Below, piece by piece: positions 23,523 to 31,482 of a DNA stretch of 33,328 nucleotides; position 1 is the stretch's first letter, and each line of letters starts with the position of its first letter. The notes under the pieces are model-generated. The model ran no database searches. It had not been told where the DNA came from and worked only from the letters and a program-made list of their open reading frames with translations. Source of the stretch: CAYJAZ01 sp964370095 (GTDB taxonomy: Bacteria; Desulfobacterota; Desulfovibrionia; Desulfovibrionales; Desulfovibrionaceae); assembly GCA_964370095.1 (NCBI GenBank), contig CAYJHJ010000016.1, positions 1 to 33,328 on the forward strand. The letters run 5' to 3'. A program made the position numbers and the translations under genes.

Positions 23523-24706
23523 TGGGAATGACAGTGCTTGTAAATGACAATGGAAGTAAATCAGAGTTTTTTGAAGCTCTTTTAGAAGATGATGGCTTGC
23601 AAAAGACCTTTCTTCTTTTCTTGGCAGGCACTTGGACAGCGGCAAAAGCACAGGAATTAGAAAAAGATAAAAAAACAATCTTTTCTTTACTTGAAAATTC
23701 TCACGCAAAAAAAATAATCATAAACTGCAGTAATTTGGGCGATTGGGATTCCTTCTTACTTGCATATCTTGTAAGTTTAGGCCATAAAGCCTATCATGAG
23801 AAAATTGAATTTCAAACAATAAACCTACCTGAAAAACTTGATAAATTGCTAGTTTTGGCTTTAACGGTTCCGCCATCTTCACTTGCTGAAGAAAGCCCAC
23901 ACCATAATGATCAAACTCTTTTGGAAATGATTGGCGAAAATGTTCTTAATATGCCGGAAAAATCTTCTGAGGCAACAACTTTTATAGTGGAAACATTTTC
24001 TTCTTTAGCTAATGTTGTTAAAGGTAAAAGCCAGATGTATAGGGAGGATTTGTGGGATGCAATCTATGAATGTGGTGCTAATTCTTTACCTATTATTTCA
24101 CTGACAAGCCTTTTGCTCGGGCTTATTTTAGCTTTTGTTGGCTCAATTCAGCTTAAATTATTTGGAGCGGAGCTATATGTGGCCTCATTTGTGGGGGTTA
24201 GCATGGTTCGTATTATGGGTGCTTTACTCACCGGGATTGTAATTGCAGGCAGAACAGGTGCAAATTTTGCAGCTATTATAGGTACAATGCAGGTAAATGA
24301 AGAAGTTGATGCCCTTAAAACCTTTGGTATTTCATATATTGATTTTCTTGTTGCACCACGAGTGATAGCACTCACCCTCATGACGCCTTTGCTGACTTTA
24401 TATGCGAATATTCTTGGTATGTTCGGTGGTTATATTGTTGGTATTTTAATGCTTGATATTTCCTCAACGCTTTATATTGAAAATACACTTATGTATCTTA
24501 AATTAAAATATCTTTGGGTTGGCTTGTTTCATGCTTTTGTTTTTGGTATAGTGATTTCAATAACCGGCTGTTATCAAGGTATTCAATGTGGGCGAAGTGC
24601 TGAGGCTGTAGGTAAGGCAACAACTTCTGCTGTTGTTGTTTCTCTTGTAGGTATTATTATTGCAACTTCAATAATTACAGTGATTTTCACTTATTTGGGC
24701 TGGTAG
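23522..24706 (+). CDS. mlaE: Mla-type lipid ABC transporter permease with N-terminal STAS domain (MlaE)
   Basis: This 394-residue protein fuses a STAS-like domain (about 15-125, with LLFLAGTWTAAKA and KIIINCSNLGDWDSF) to an MlaE permease (about 150-394). The permease has about five or six membrane helices and the MlaE marks VVIAGRTGANFAAIIGTMQVNEEVDAL-like residues (split here: AGRTGANFAAIIGTM and EEVDALKTFG). MlaE moves phospholipids between the inner and outer membrane together with MlaF, MlaD and, in E. coli, separate MlaB (the STAS protein). Here MlaB is built in. The GTG start overlaps the previous stop; an ATG two codons later is an alternative. It is followed 5 nt later by the ATPase gene. 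Confidence 0.9.
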   Translation: MGMTVLVNDNGSKSEFFEALLEDDGLQKTFLLFLAGTWTAAKAQELEKDKKTIFSLLENSHAKKIIINCSNLGDWDSFLLAYLVSLGHKAYHEKIEFQTINLPEKLDKLLVLALTVPPSSLAEESPHHNDQTLLEMIGENVLNMPEKSSEATTFIVETFSSLANVVKGKSQMYREDLWDAIYECGANSLPIISLTSLLLGLILAFVGSIQLKLFGAELYVASFVGVSMVRIMGALLTGIVIAGRTGANFAAIIGTMQVNEEVDALKTFGISYIDFLVAPRVIALTLMTPLLTLYANILGMFGGYIVGILMLDISSTLYIENTLMYLKLKYLWVGLFHAFVFGIVISITGCYQGIQCGRSAEAVGKATTSAVVVSLVGIIIATSIITVIFTYLGW

Positions 24707-24711
24707 GAAAT

Positions 24712-25479
24712 ATGCAAGAATCTGAAAATAAAAGCGTTATCAGTGCAACTAATTTGAGCATTGGCTATGGTTCAAAATTTGTACAAAGAAATTTAGATTT
24801 TGAAATACAAAAAGAATCTGTTTTTATTATTATGGGCGGCTCAGGTTGCGGTAAAAGCACTTTATTACGTACTTTGATAGGGCTTAATCCTCCTTTGAAA
24901 GGTTCTGTTTTTTATGCCGGTGAAAACTTTTGGGAAATGCAAAAAATAGAAAGAAATGAGCAACTTAAAAAAATTGGTGTGCTTTTTCAACAAGGCGCAC
25001 TTTGGTCATCACGCACCTTAGAAGAAAACATAACCATGCCTTTGGCTTTATATAACAACGGCTTGTATTCACAAAAAGACATGAAAGAAATTGCCAGCCT
25101 AAAACTTGCCTTGGTGGGTTTGGCAGGCTTTGAAGATTATTATCCTTCTGAAATAAGCGGCGGAATGAGGAAAAGGGCAGGGCTTGCACGCGCACTTGCA
25201 CTTGATCCTGAAATAGTTTTTTTTGATGAACCTTCAGCCGGGCTTGATCCTATTTCTGCAACCTTACTTGATAGGCTTATCCTTGAATTGAGAGATAGCC
25301 TTGGTATGACAGTGGCTGTTGTAACTCATGAATTAGCAAGTATTTTTGCCATAGGCACAGATTCAATCTTTTTAGATGCAGAAACAAAAACCCAACTAGC
25401 AAAAGGAAACCCTCATGAACTGCTTAAGCATGGCCCTGATACAGTTAGATTTTTCCTTGCTCGTGGTGAAGAAAAATAA
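24712..25479 (+). CDS. mlaF: Mla-type lipid ABC transporter ATPase (MlaF)
   Basis: This 255-residue cytoplasmic ATPase powers the lipid transporter. Walker A is GGSGCGKST at 42-50, the Q-loop is LFQQGALWSS at 91-100, the signature is SGGMRKRAGLARA starting at 149, and Walker B is IVFFDEP at 168-174, with DPISA after it and the switch His in VVTHELAS. The FQQGALWSS stretch and the SGGMRKR signature are characteristic of MlaF. It lies 5 nt after mlaE and 30 nt before mlaD. All catalytic motifs are intact. Confidence 0.94.
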   Translation: MQESENKSVISATNLSIGYGSKFVQRNLDFEIQKESVFIIMGGSGCGKSTLLRTLIGLNPPLKGSVFYAGENFWEMQKIERNEQLKKIGVLFQQGALWSSRTLEENITMPLALYNNGLYSQKDMKEIASLKLALVGLAGFEDYYPSEISGGMRKRAGLARALALDPEIVFFDEPSAGLDPISATLLDRLILELRDSLGMTVAVVTHELASIFAIGTDSIFLDAETKTQLAKGNPHELLKHGPDTVRFFLARGEEK

Positions 25480-25509
25480 GTTGGCAAATTGTTTTAAGGA
25501 AATTAAATT

Positions 25510-26508
25510 ATGACAGAAAAAATAAAGAAAAAATTAGTCGGCTTTTTTGTGCTTGGGGCAGTTATTATTCTGATTATTGCACTTATGCTTTTAGGCAGCG
25601 GAACCCTATTTAAAGATTCGTTTAGATTTGTTTGTTATTTTACAAGCTCTTTGAAGGGGCTTAATGTTGGTTCTTATGTGCTTTTTCATGGTGTTCGTGT
25701 TGGCAGAGTTACAAATATATATATAGTTTCAGGAACAGGTTCAGAAGAATATTCAACCCCTGTTGTTATTGAAATTGATAAAGACTTGATGTTCAATTCC
25801 AGTGAACATAACACTTTTTTCACTCAAGATGATGCCGATGAAGTGATGCGTGAACATGTGAGAAATGGGCTAAGAGCACAACTTGGCACTCAATCAATGC
25901 TTACAGGGCAGCTTTCTGTTGAGTTGAATGTGCTGAGCGAGCATGAAAATAAAATAGATGTCAGAGCTTTACCTACTTATGATGATCTTATGCAAATTCC
26001 TACTATTGAAACACCACTAGAGGCAATTATTAACCAAATTACTAATATTCCTTTTAAAGATATGATGGAAGCAACGCATAGTTTGTTTGCCGAACTAAAT
26101 AAAACCTTAGAAACTATAAATCAATATCTTAATGGCGGTGAAATTTCTCAATTTCTTGCCGCATACACATCTTTGGCAGATAATGCAAATAAGCAAATTT
26201 CAGAACTTGGAAGCCTTAAAACTGATATTCAAGCACTGCTTATAAGTCTTGCTGATACTTCTATATCGGTTGAAAGCCTTGTGGCTGAAAATAAAAATGA
26301 AATTACAAGCTTATTGAAATCATTTACAGACTTATCTGTAAAAGCTAATCTTTTTGTTACAGATATTGCAGCAATAGCTAAAGAAGATTCACCTGCTATG
26401 ATTGAGCTATCAAGAACTATGCAAGCTTTGCAAAATGCAAGTATATCTATTGCTGAACTGGCTAACCTTTTAGAAATTAAGCCAGATGCACTTATATTTG
26501 GAAAATAA
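25510..26508 (+). CDS. mlaD: MCE-domain lipid-binding protein (MlaD)
   Basis: This 332-residue protein is anchored by one N-terminal helix (about residues 9-29) with the rest in the periplasm. The MCE domain lies at about 38-125, with YFTSSLKGLNVGSYVLFHGVRVG being its clearest stretch (shown in parts: SSLKGLNVGS and FHGVRVGRV). It forms a ring that carries phospholipids. A C-terminal region of about 150 residues is helical and likely a coiled coil that spans the periplasm, unlike short E. coli MlaD. No MlaC or MlaA gene follows, so an extended coiled coil may replace the soluble shuttle, which is inference. It follows mlaF in the operon. Confidence 0.9.
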   Translation: MTEKIKKKLVGFFVLGAVIILIIALMLLGSGTLFKDSFRFVCYFTSSLKGLNVGSYVLFHGVRVGRVTNIYIVSGTGSEEYSTPVVIEIDKDLMFNSSEHNTFFTQDDADEVMREHVRNGLRAQLGTQSMLTGQLSVELNVLSEHENKIDVRALPTYDDLMQIPTIETPLEAIINQITNIPFKDMMEATHSLFAELNKTLETINQYLNGGEISQFLAAYTSLADNANKQISELGSLKTDIQALLISLADTSISVESLVAENKNEITSLLKSFTDLSVKANLFVTDIAAIAKEDSPAMIELSRTMQALQNASISIAELANLLEIKPDALIFGK

Positions 26509-26522
26509 AGGTATAAATAATA

Positions 26523-27062
26523 ATGCAAATACGCAGACGAGAATTTTCCTTTTGGGAAAGAGTTAAAAGATTTGGAAGATTTCTTTATTTTAAAGTAATA
26601 AGAATTCCTGCAACTCCTGAAGTGATAGCACGTGGGTTAAGTGTGGGTGTTTTTGCAGGTCTATTACCTATTCTTCCTGTTCAAACCATAGCAGCTGTTT
26701 GTCTTGCCATTATTTTTAGTGGCAGTAAAATTGCAGCTGCAGCCGGAACATGGGTTTCAAACCCTTTGAATTATGTGCCTTTATATTTTTCTTATTATTA
26801 TGTTGGGGTTCGCTTGCTTCCATATAACCCAAGCTATACTGAAGGGCGCGACGGTAGCCAAATTCTTGAAATGTATTCGACTAATTTTGAGTTTTTTGCT
26901 GTAATGATGACAGGGGGTTTTGTAATAGCCCTGCCCTCAGCTCTGATTTCTTATTTTGTTTTTGTGCGTATGATTCGCCTGTATCAAAATAAAAGAAAAG
27001 AAAGAATAAAGAAAAGAGAGCTTTCTAAAATACAAACATTTCAAGAAAGCCTTAAAAAATAA
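26523..27062 (+). CDS. DUF2062 membrane protein
   Basis: This 179-residue membrane protein has the DUF2062 layout: an amphipathic N-terminal region (RRREFSFWERVKRFGRFLYF), then ATPEVIARGLSVGVFAGLLP, hydrophobic helices, WVSNPLNYVPLYF in the middle, and a basic C-terminal tail (KRKERIKKRELSKI). The function of the family is not established; some members are fused to glycosyltransferases. The gene begins 14 nt after mlaD and ends the operon. It converges on the lipoprotein gene with 11 nt between the stop codons. Confidence 0.88.
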   Translation: MQIRRREFSFWERVKRFGRFLYFKVIRIPATPEVIARGLSVGVFAGLLPILPVQTIAAVCLAIIFSGSKIAAAAGTWVSNPLNYVPLYFSYYYVGVRLLPYNPSYTEGRDGSQILEMYSTNFEFFAVMMTGGFVIALPSALISYFVFVRMIRLYQNKRKERIKKRELSKIQTFQESLKK

Positions 27063-27073
27063 TCAGCTTTTGT

Positions 27074-27361
27074 TTATAAGCCGCCGGGATAGGGGAATGA
27101 ATCTCTGCCTTGAAAAAAAACAGAACGCCCTTCTAAGAAGTTTGAATCTTCACTTCTTCTAAAAACAATTGGTTCTTCATTCTCTTCTTTTTCTGTTGTT
27201 TGGCTTGAAAAACGTAAGCTTTCTTGTTCTTCATTTGAAGAACTTTCTTTTGTGTTTTCTGCTAAAGTAGGGCTTGTACTTTCTTGTTTGGCACAAGCAA
27301 TCATAGAAAAGCAGAGAATAAGGCAAAATAGAATATGGCTTGTTTGTTTGAGTGTAATCAT
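27074..27361 (-). CDS. Small lipoprotein, family not recognised
   Basis: This 95-residue protein has a signal peptide ending in SMIAC|AKQES, a recognisable lipobox with Met at -3. The mature part is Ser/Glu-rich and probably disordered, and ends with RSVFFQGRDSFPYPGGL. It begins 12 nt after the dxs stop, and AAGGA (overlapping that stop) lies nine nucleotides before the ATG, so it belongs to the dxs operon. I do not recognise the family. It is too short to be a structured lipoprotein of a known type. Confidence 0.75.
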   Translation of the reverse strand: MITLKQTSHILFCLILCFSMIACAKQESTSPTLAENTKESSSNEEQESLRFSSQTTEKEENEEPIVFRRSEDSNFLEGRSVFFQGRDSFPYPGGL

Positions 27362-27373
27362 AGAAGATAGTCC

Positions 27374-29353
27374 TTATTTTTTTATAAGCTCTAAGATGTA
27401 TTCTGCTGAAATATTATATTTTTGTCTTAGAAATTCAGTTTTACCGTGCTCGATAAACTGATCTGGCAAGGCAACTCTTTCAATATCAAGTTTTTGAATT
27501 TGTTTTGTATCAGTATAATATTCCAAAATAGCAGAAGAGAAGCCGCCAATTTCAGTGTTTTCTTCACAAATTATTATTTTTTTATAATTTGTCGCAATTT
27601 CATCTAATTGTTTTGTAGGCAAAGGTTTTACCCAACGAGCATTAAAAACAGGTGTGATTTTTTCAGCTTCAGCACAGTGTAAAGAACTGGCTACTAATGC
27701 TAAATTTACGCTTGATCCTATGGCTATGATACAAGTGTCAGAGTGCTGTTCTTTTGTATATAGGCAATGTGAGCTGCTTTTATGTTCTTGAATATATTGA
27801 ATATTTTGCAAGTCTTTATTAAGTAAACAATTTTCAGGATAAAGGAATTCACCTTCACCTAAAGGAAAAAGAGTGTAATCAGTTCTTGTGGAAAGTGCTA
27901 ATCTGTTTTTTCCTTTTGGATAGCGCAAAGTAGCAGGTGCTTTAAGTTCAAGTGCTGTAGCTAAGCAGGAAAGGAAATCATAAGGGCTTGAAGGAACTAA
28001 AATATGCATGTTAGGCACAGTTCTTAAAAAACTTAAGTCAAAAATTCCGTGGTGGGTTGCCCCATCTTCACCAACTAAGCCTGCTCGATCAAGGCAAAGC
28101 ACAACAGGAAGATTTTGCAAACATACATCATGTATTATTTGATCATAAGCTCTTTGCATAAATGTGGAATAAAGAGCAACAATGGGTTTAAAGCCGTTGC
28201 TTGCAAGCCCCGCAGCAAAAGTGATGGCATGCTGTTCACAAATTCCCACATCAATACATCTATCAGGATATTTTTTTGCAAATTGTGAAAGCCCAGTGCC
28301 TTCAGTCATTGCAGCTGTAATAGTAAGAATTTTATCGTCTTTATCAGCAAGAACAGAAAGGGCGTGCGTAAAAGCTTGGGTTGGAGTTGAATATGTTCTT
28401 ATTTCGTCGCTTGGCGGAATAAGCCCTGTTTCAGGCTCAAAAGAAGAAACAGCATGAAAGAATGATGGCCGAATTTCTGCAGGTTTATAACCTTTACCTT
28501 TAATAGTTTTTATATGTAATAAAACAGGTTGGTTGAGCTTTTGAGCAGAGATTGCTTTTTCTAAGTGGGCAGAAAGATCTTTGATGCTATGTCCATCAAC
28601 AGGGCCGATATAGTTGAAATCAAAGGCTTCAAATAAAGATCCGGGCGTAAAGAAAGATTTAAAAGACTGCTCGCCTTTTTTAAAAAAATTCAAAAGTTTT
28701 TTGCCAAAACTTGGGTGATTGTAGCAAAAATCTCTAATTTTTTTCTTGATATTTAAAACCCAGTTATTTGAAAGATTAGAAGATATGAATTGAGAAAGAG
28801 CACCTACATTAGGTGATATAGACATATGATTGTCATTCAAAATAACAATAAGCTGTTTTTTTAGTTCGCCGGCATGGTTTAATGCTTCATAAGCCATTCC
28901 GCCTGTTAAAGCACCATCGCCTATCACTGCTATAACATGATTATTTTCATTTTTTAAATCTCTGGCATATGCTTTTCCTAAAGCTGCAGAAATTGAAACC
29001 GAAGCATGGCCTGCTATAAAATGATCGTATTTACTTTCTTTGGGATTTGAAAAACCTGATATGCCATTATGCGTGCGTAATGTATGAAAATTTTTATATC
29101 TTCCTGTAAGGATTTTCCATGCATAGGACTGATGCCCTACATCCCAAATAACCTGATCTTTATTAGGGTCAAAAATCGAAAGCAAGGCAATAGTAAGTTC
29201 GACCGTCCCTAAAGACGGTGCTAAGTGTCCACCGTTTTGAGAGACAGTTTCGATAATTTTCTCTCTCACTTCTTTGGCAAGTTCTTCTTTTTCCACAGTG
29301 CTAAAATTTTTTATGCTTCCAGGGAAAATATTTTCTTCTAATAGCCTATACAT
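27374..29353 (-). CDS. dxs: 1-deoxy-D-xylulose-5-phosphate synthase
   Basis: This 659-residue cytosolic enzyme joins pyruvate and glyceraldehyde-3-phosphate in the first step of the MEP isoprenoid pathway. The thiamine diphosphate site shows GDGALTGG at 145-152 and N174 in ILNDNHMSIS. H74 lies in DVGHQSYAWK, E373 in GICEQHAITFAAG, and DRAGLVGEDGATHHG follows at about 420. It is 20-40 residues longer than usual, mainly because of a loop at about 520-540 (around EHKSSSHCLYTKEQHSD). It begins 1 nt after the ispA stop, so translation is probably coupled. With ispA it links precursor supply to prenyl chain synthesis. Confidence 0.95.
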   Translation of the reverse strand: MYRLLEENIFPGSIKNFSTVEKEELAKEVREKIIETVSQNGGHLAPSLGTVELTIALLSIFDPNKDQVIWDVGHQSYAWKILTGRYKNFHTLRTHNGISGFSNPKESKYDHFIAGHASVSISAALGKAYARDLKNENNHVIAVIGDGALTGGMAYEALNHAGELKKQLIVILNDNHMSISPNVGALSQFISSNLSNNWVLNIKKKIRDFCYNHPSFGKKLLNFFKKGEQSFKSFFTPGSLFEAFDFNYIGPVDGHSIKDLSAHLEKAISAQKLNQPVLLHIKTIKGKGYKPAEIRPSFFHAVSSFEPETGLIPPSDEIRTYSTPTQAFTHALSVLADKDDKILTITAAMTEGTGLSQFAKKYPDRCIDVGICEQHAITFAAGLASNGFKPIVALYSTFMQRAYDQIIHDVCLQNLPVVLCLDRAGLVGEDGATHHGIFDLSFLRTVPNMHILVPSSPYDFLSCLATALELKAPATLRYPKGKNRLALSTRTDYTLFPLGEGEFLYPENCLLNKDLQNIQYIQEHKSSSHCLYTKEQHSDTCIIAIGSSVNLALVASSLHCAEAEKITPVFNARWVKPLPTKQLDEIATNYKKIIICEENTEIGGFSSAILEYYTDTKQIQKLDIERVALPDQFIEHGKTEFLRQKYNISAEYILELIKK

Positions 29354-29354
29354 T

Positions 29355-30335
29355 TTATTTTGTTCTTTTTGTAAGTGATTGTAATAAATTCGTTAAAATT
29401 TCAATGCAGTGAAGTGCAGTTTCGTTTTTATGCATGGCAGCGCTTTTCCACCCATCAAGAATCTTTTGTGAAGTATCAATATATACTAATGCTTTATTTC
29501 TTGCTTCGTCAAGGCCTAAAAGGCTTACCCATGTTGTTTTTTCTAATGCTAAATCTGAACCTTGTGGCTTACCCATAATTTTTGCATCGCCAATTATATC
29601 CAAAATATCGTCAGTGATTTGAAAAGCTATTCCAAAATTAATGGCAAATTCTTTACATTCATTGGCAAATAAACTATCGGTATTATAAAGTATTGTGGGA
29701 AGATAGCAGGAAGCAAGCAATAAATCACCGGTTTTTCTGCTATTCATTTCTTGTAAAAGTTTTAATTCATCATTATCAGATGTATGCAAAGATTTTTTTT
29801 CCATTGCTAAATCAAGGATTTGCCCTGCAATCATCCCTTCAGAGCCTGCACATTTTGATAAAAAAGTGATAGCCTTTAAAATATTTTCCGCAGGAAAGTT
29901 TGCTTTCGTGCACAGATTAAAAGCATCTGTTAAAAGTGCATCACCTGCCAAGATTGCAGTAGCTTCATCATAGGCTTTGTGGCAAGTTGGCTTTCCGCGC
30001 CTCAAGTCGTCATTATCCATAGCCGGCAAATCATCGTGAACGAGGGAATAAGTATGTATCATTTCTATCGCAGCAGCAATGGGTAATATATCATTTTTAT
30101 TGAATAAAGTATTAGTTTTATAGGCTGAAATTTCTGCTAAAAGAATGCACAGAAGCGGGCGTATGCGTTTTCCGCCTGCAAGTAATGTGTAGTTTAAGGC
30201 AGAAAGAAAGGAAGTGCTTCTAATATTTTGTGAATATTCTTTTTTGTCAATAGGATAGATTGAAGCCAAATAAGCTTCTATTGTGTTGAGTGCATTTGAT
30301 GTATAGTCTTGTAAATTTTTGTTTTCTTCTTGCAT
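29355..30335 (-). CDS. ispA: Polyprenyl synthetase (farnesyl diphosphate synthase, IspA-like)
   Basis: This 326-residue cytosolic enzyme condenses isopentenyl and allylic diphosphates, usually to farnesyl diphosphate. The first Asp-rich motif is DDLPAMDNDDLRRG near residues 101-114 and the second is TDDILD at about 241-246. GGKRIRPLLC and LAGDALLTDAF are also present. I chose the ATG at 30335 because AAAGG lies six nucleotides upstream and overlaps the end of xseB; a TTG six codons earlier in frame overlaps the xseB stop and lacks a Shine-Dalgarno sequence. The chain-length specificity cannot be read with certainty; geranylgeranyl or geranyl products are possible. The gene is between xseB and dxs. 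Confidence 0.93.
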   Translation of the reverse strand: MQEENKNLQDYTSNALNTIEAYLASIYPIDKKEYSQNIRSTSFLSALNYTLLAGGKRIRPLLCILLAEISAYKTNTLFNKNDILPIAAAIEMIHTYSLVHDDLPAMDNDDLRRGKPTCHKAYDEATAILAGDALLTDAFNLCTKANFPAENILKAITFLSKCAGSEGMIAGQILDLAMEKKSLHTSDNDELKLLQEMNSRKTGDLLLASCYLPTILYNTDSLFANECKEFAINFGIAFQITDDILDIIGDAKIMGKPQGSDLALEKTTWVSLLGLDEARNKALVYIDTSQKILDGWKSAAMHKNETALHCIEILTNLLQSLTKRTK

Positions 30336-30345
30336 TGTATGCCTT

Positions 30346-30573
30346 TTATTCAATTATACTAAAGTCTTTAAATTCATTTTCCTGCAAAATTTTTATTTCA
30401 TGCTTTGCTTTTTCCAAAAGTTCTTGTGAAGCTTTTGCTTGCAAAACACCTTCTTTATAAAGTTTTAAGCTTTCTTCGAGAGGGGTATCAGGTTTTTCAA
30501 GTTTTTCAATGATTTCTTGCAAACGCAACACTCTTTCTTCAAAGGAGAGTTCTTCTTTTTTCTTACTTGGCAT
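30346..30573 (-). CDS. xseB: Exodeoxyribonuclease VII small subunit
   Basis: This 75-residue helical protein is the small subunit of exonuclease VII, which degrades single-stranded DNA with XseA. The family stretch is LSFEERVLRLQEIIEKLE followed by LEESLKLYKEGVLQAKASQELL. The length is normal. It is separated from xseA by the M23 peptidase gene and lies directly upstream of ispA, an arrangement (xseB-ispA-dxs) common in Proteobacteria. Confidence 0.92.
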   Translation of the reverse strand: MPSKKKEELSFEERVLRLQEIIEKLEKPDTPLEESLKLYKEGVLQAKASQELLEKAKHEIKILQENEFKDFSIIE

Positions 30574-30596
30574 TTTCTTAACCTATTTGAATAAAT

Positions 30597-31466
30597 TTAT
30601 TTTGTTTTGGGGAATAAGGGCATGGAATCAATGCTGATTCCTTGAAGAGTAAGGCTTAGGTGAAGGTGAGGGCCTGTGGATCTTCCGGTTGAGCCCACTT
30701 TTCCTACTTCTTGCCCAGCTTGAACAAAATCACCTTTTTTTACGCTGATATCGCTCATATGCCCATAAATAGAATAAACACCTTGCCCGTGGTCAAGGTA
30801 AACAACATTTCCAATATAGTATTGTAATTCAGCGGTTGCCACAATTCCGTCAGCAACAGCATAAATGGGTGAACCCATTGCTCCGCGAAAATCAACACCG
30901 CGATGAATAGATTGCAAAGAATTATTATAAACACGCTGCACGCCGTATTCTGACGTTACTATTCCGGGCACAGGGCGGATAAGTTCGTCTTGAATTGTAT
31001 TTGCCATTGTGTGGGTAGCTAAAACTTTTCTATTGCTTGCTCTGTCTTTTTCAATTTGATCCTGAACTTCTTGTGGTGGTTTAACATAATTTGGGGCAAC
31101 GCTTAAAGTGCTTTTTCTAAAATTTTTTTTAATTGGCATAATTTCTTTATTCACAGTTTCATTACCAAAGAAAATTGCCAAAGGCTGAGGTGTTTTTGCA
31201 TCTATAGGCATAGCAAGAAGAATTTCAACTTCTTTATGCCTACCATGCTCTTCAAGGTAAAGAGGAATATATTTATCTTGCCACAATAGAGTTATTTTAT
31301 GGTATTCATTGCCTAAATGTGGAATAGAAAGTTTGAAAGCTGTTCCTTGATCAGCTTTTTGCGGCACAATTATTTCAGGAGCTGCAAAGGCAAAAATGCT
31401 TGTTTCTAAAACAAAAAAGCATGCCATGAATATTGAAAAAATATTTTTTCTTAGTTTTATTATCAT
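30597..31466 (-). CDS. M23-family peptidoglycan endopeptidase
   Basis: This 289-residue secreted protein has a signal peptide (cleavage near AFA|APEI), a beta-rich domain, and a LytM/M23 domain at about 165-280. Zinc ligands are visible as H188 and D192 in HRGVDFRGAMG, and H269 in GPHLHLSL; H236 in YGHM and H267 are the catalytic histidines. All are present, so it is probably active rather than an EnvC/NlpD-type dead member. M23 peptidases cut peptide crosslinks in peptidoglycan. The ATG at 31466 has AAAGG ten nucleotides upstream; an in-frame TTG three codons earlier is less likely. It lies between xseA and xseB in the operon, an insertion between the two exonuclease subunits. Confidence 0.9.
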   Translation of the reverse strand: MIIKLRKNIFSIFMACFFVLETSIFAFAAPEIIVPQKADQGTAFKLSIPHLGNEYHKITLLWQDKYIPLYLEEHGRHKEVEILLAMPIDAKTPQPLAIFFGNETVNKEIMPIKKNFRKSTLSVAPNYVKPPQEVQDQIEKDRASNRKVLATHTMANTIQDELIRPVPGIVTSEYGVQRVYNNSLQSIHRGVDFRGAMGSPIYAVADGIVATAELQYYIGNVVYLDHGQGVYSIYGHMSDISVKKGDFVQAGQEVGKVGSTGRSTGPHLHLSLTLQGISIDSMPLFPKTK

Positions 31467-31482
31467 AATTTTCAAGCCTTTA

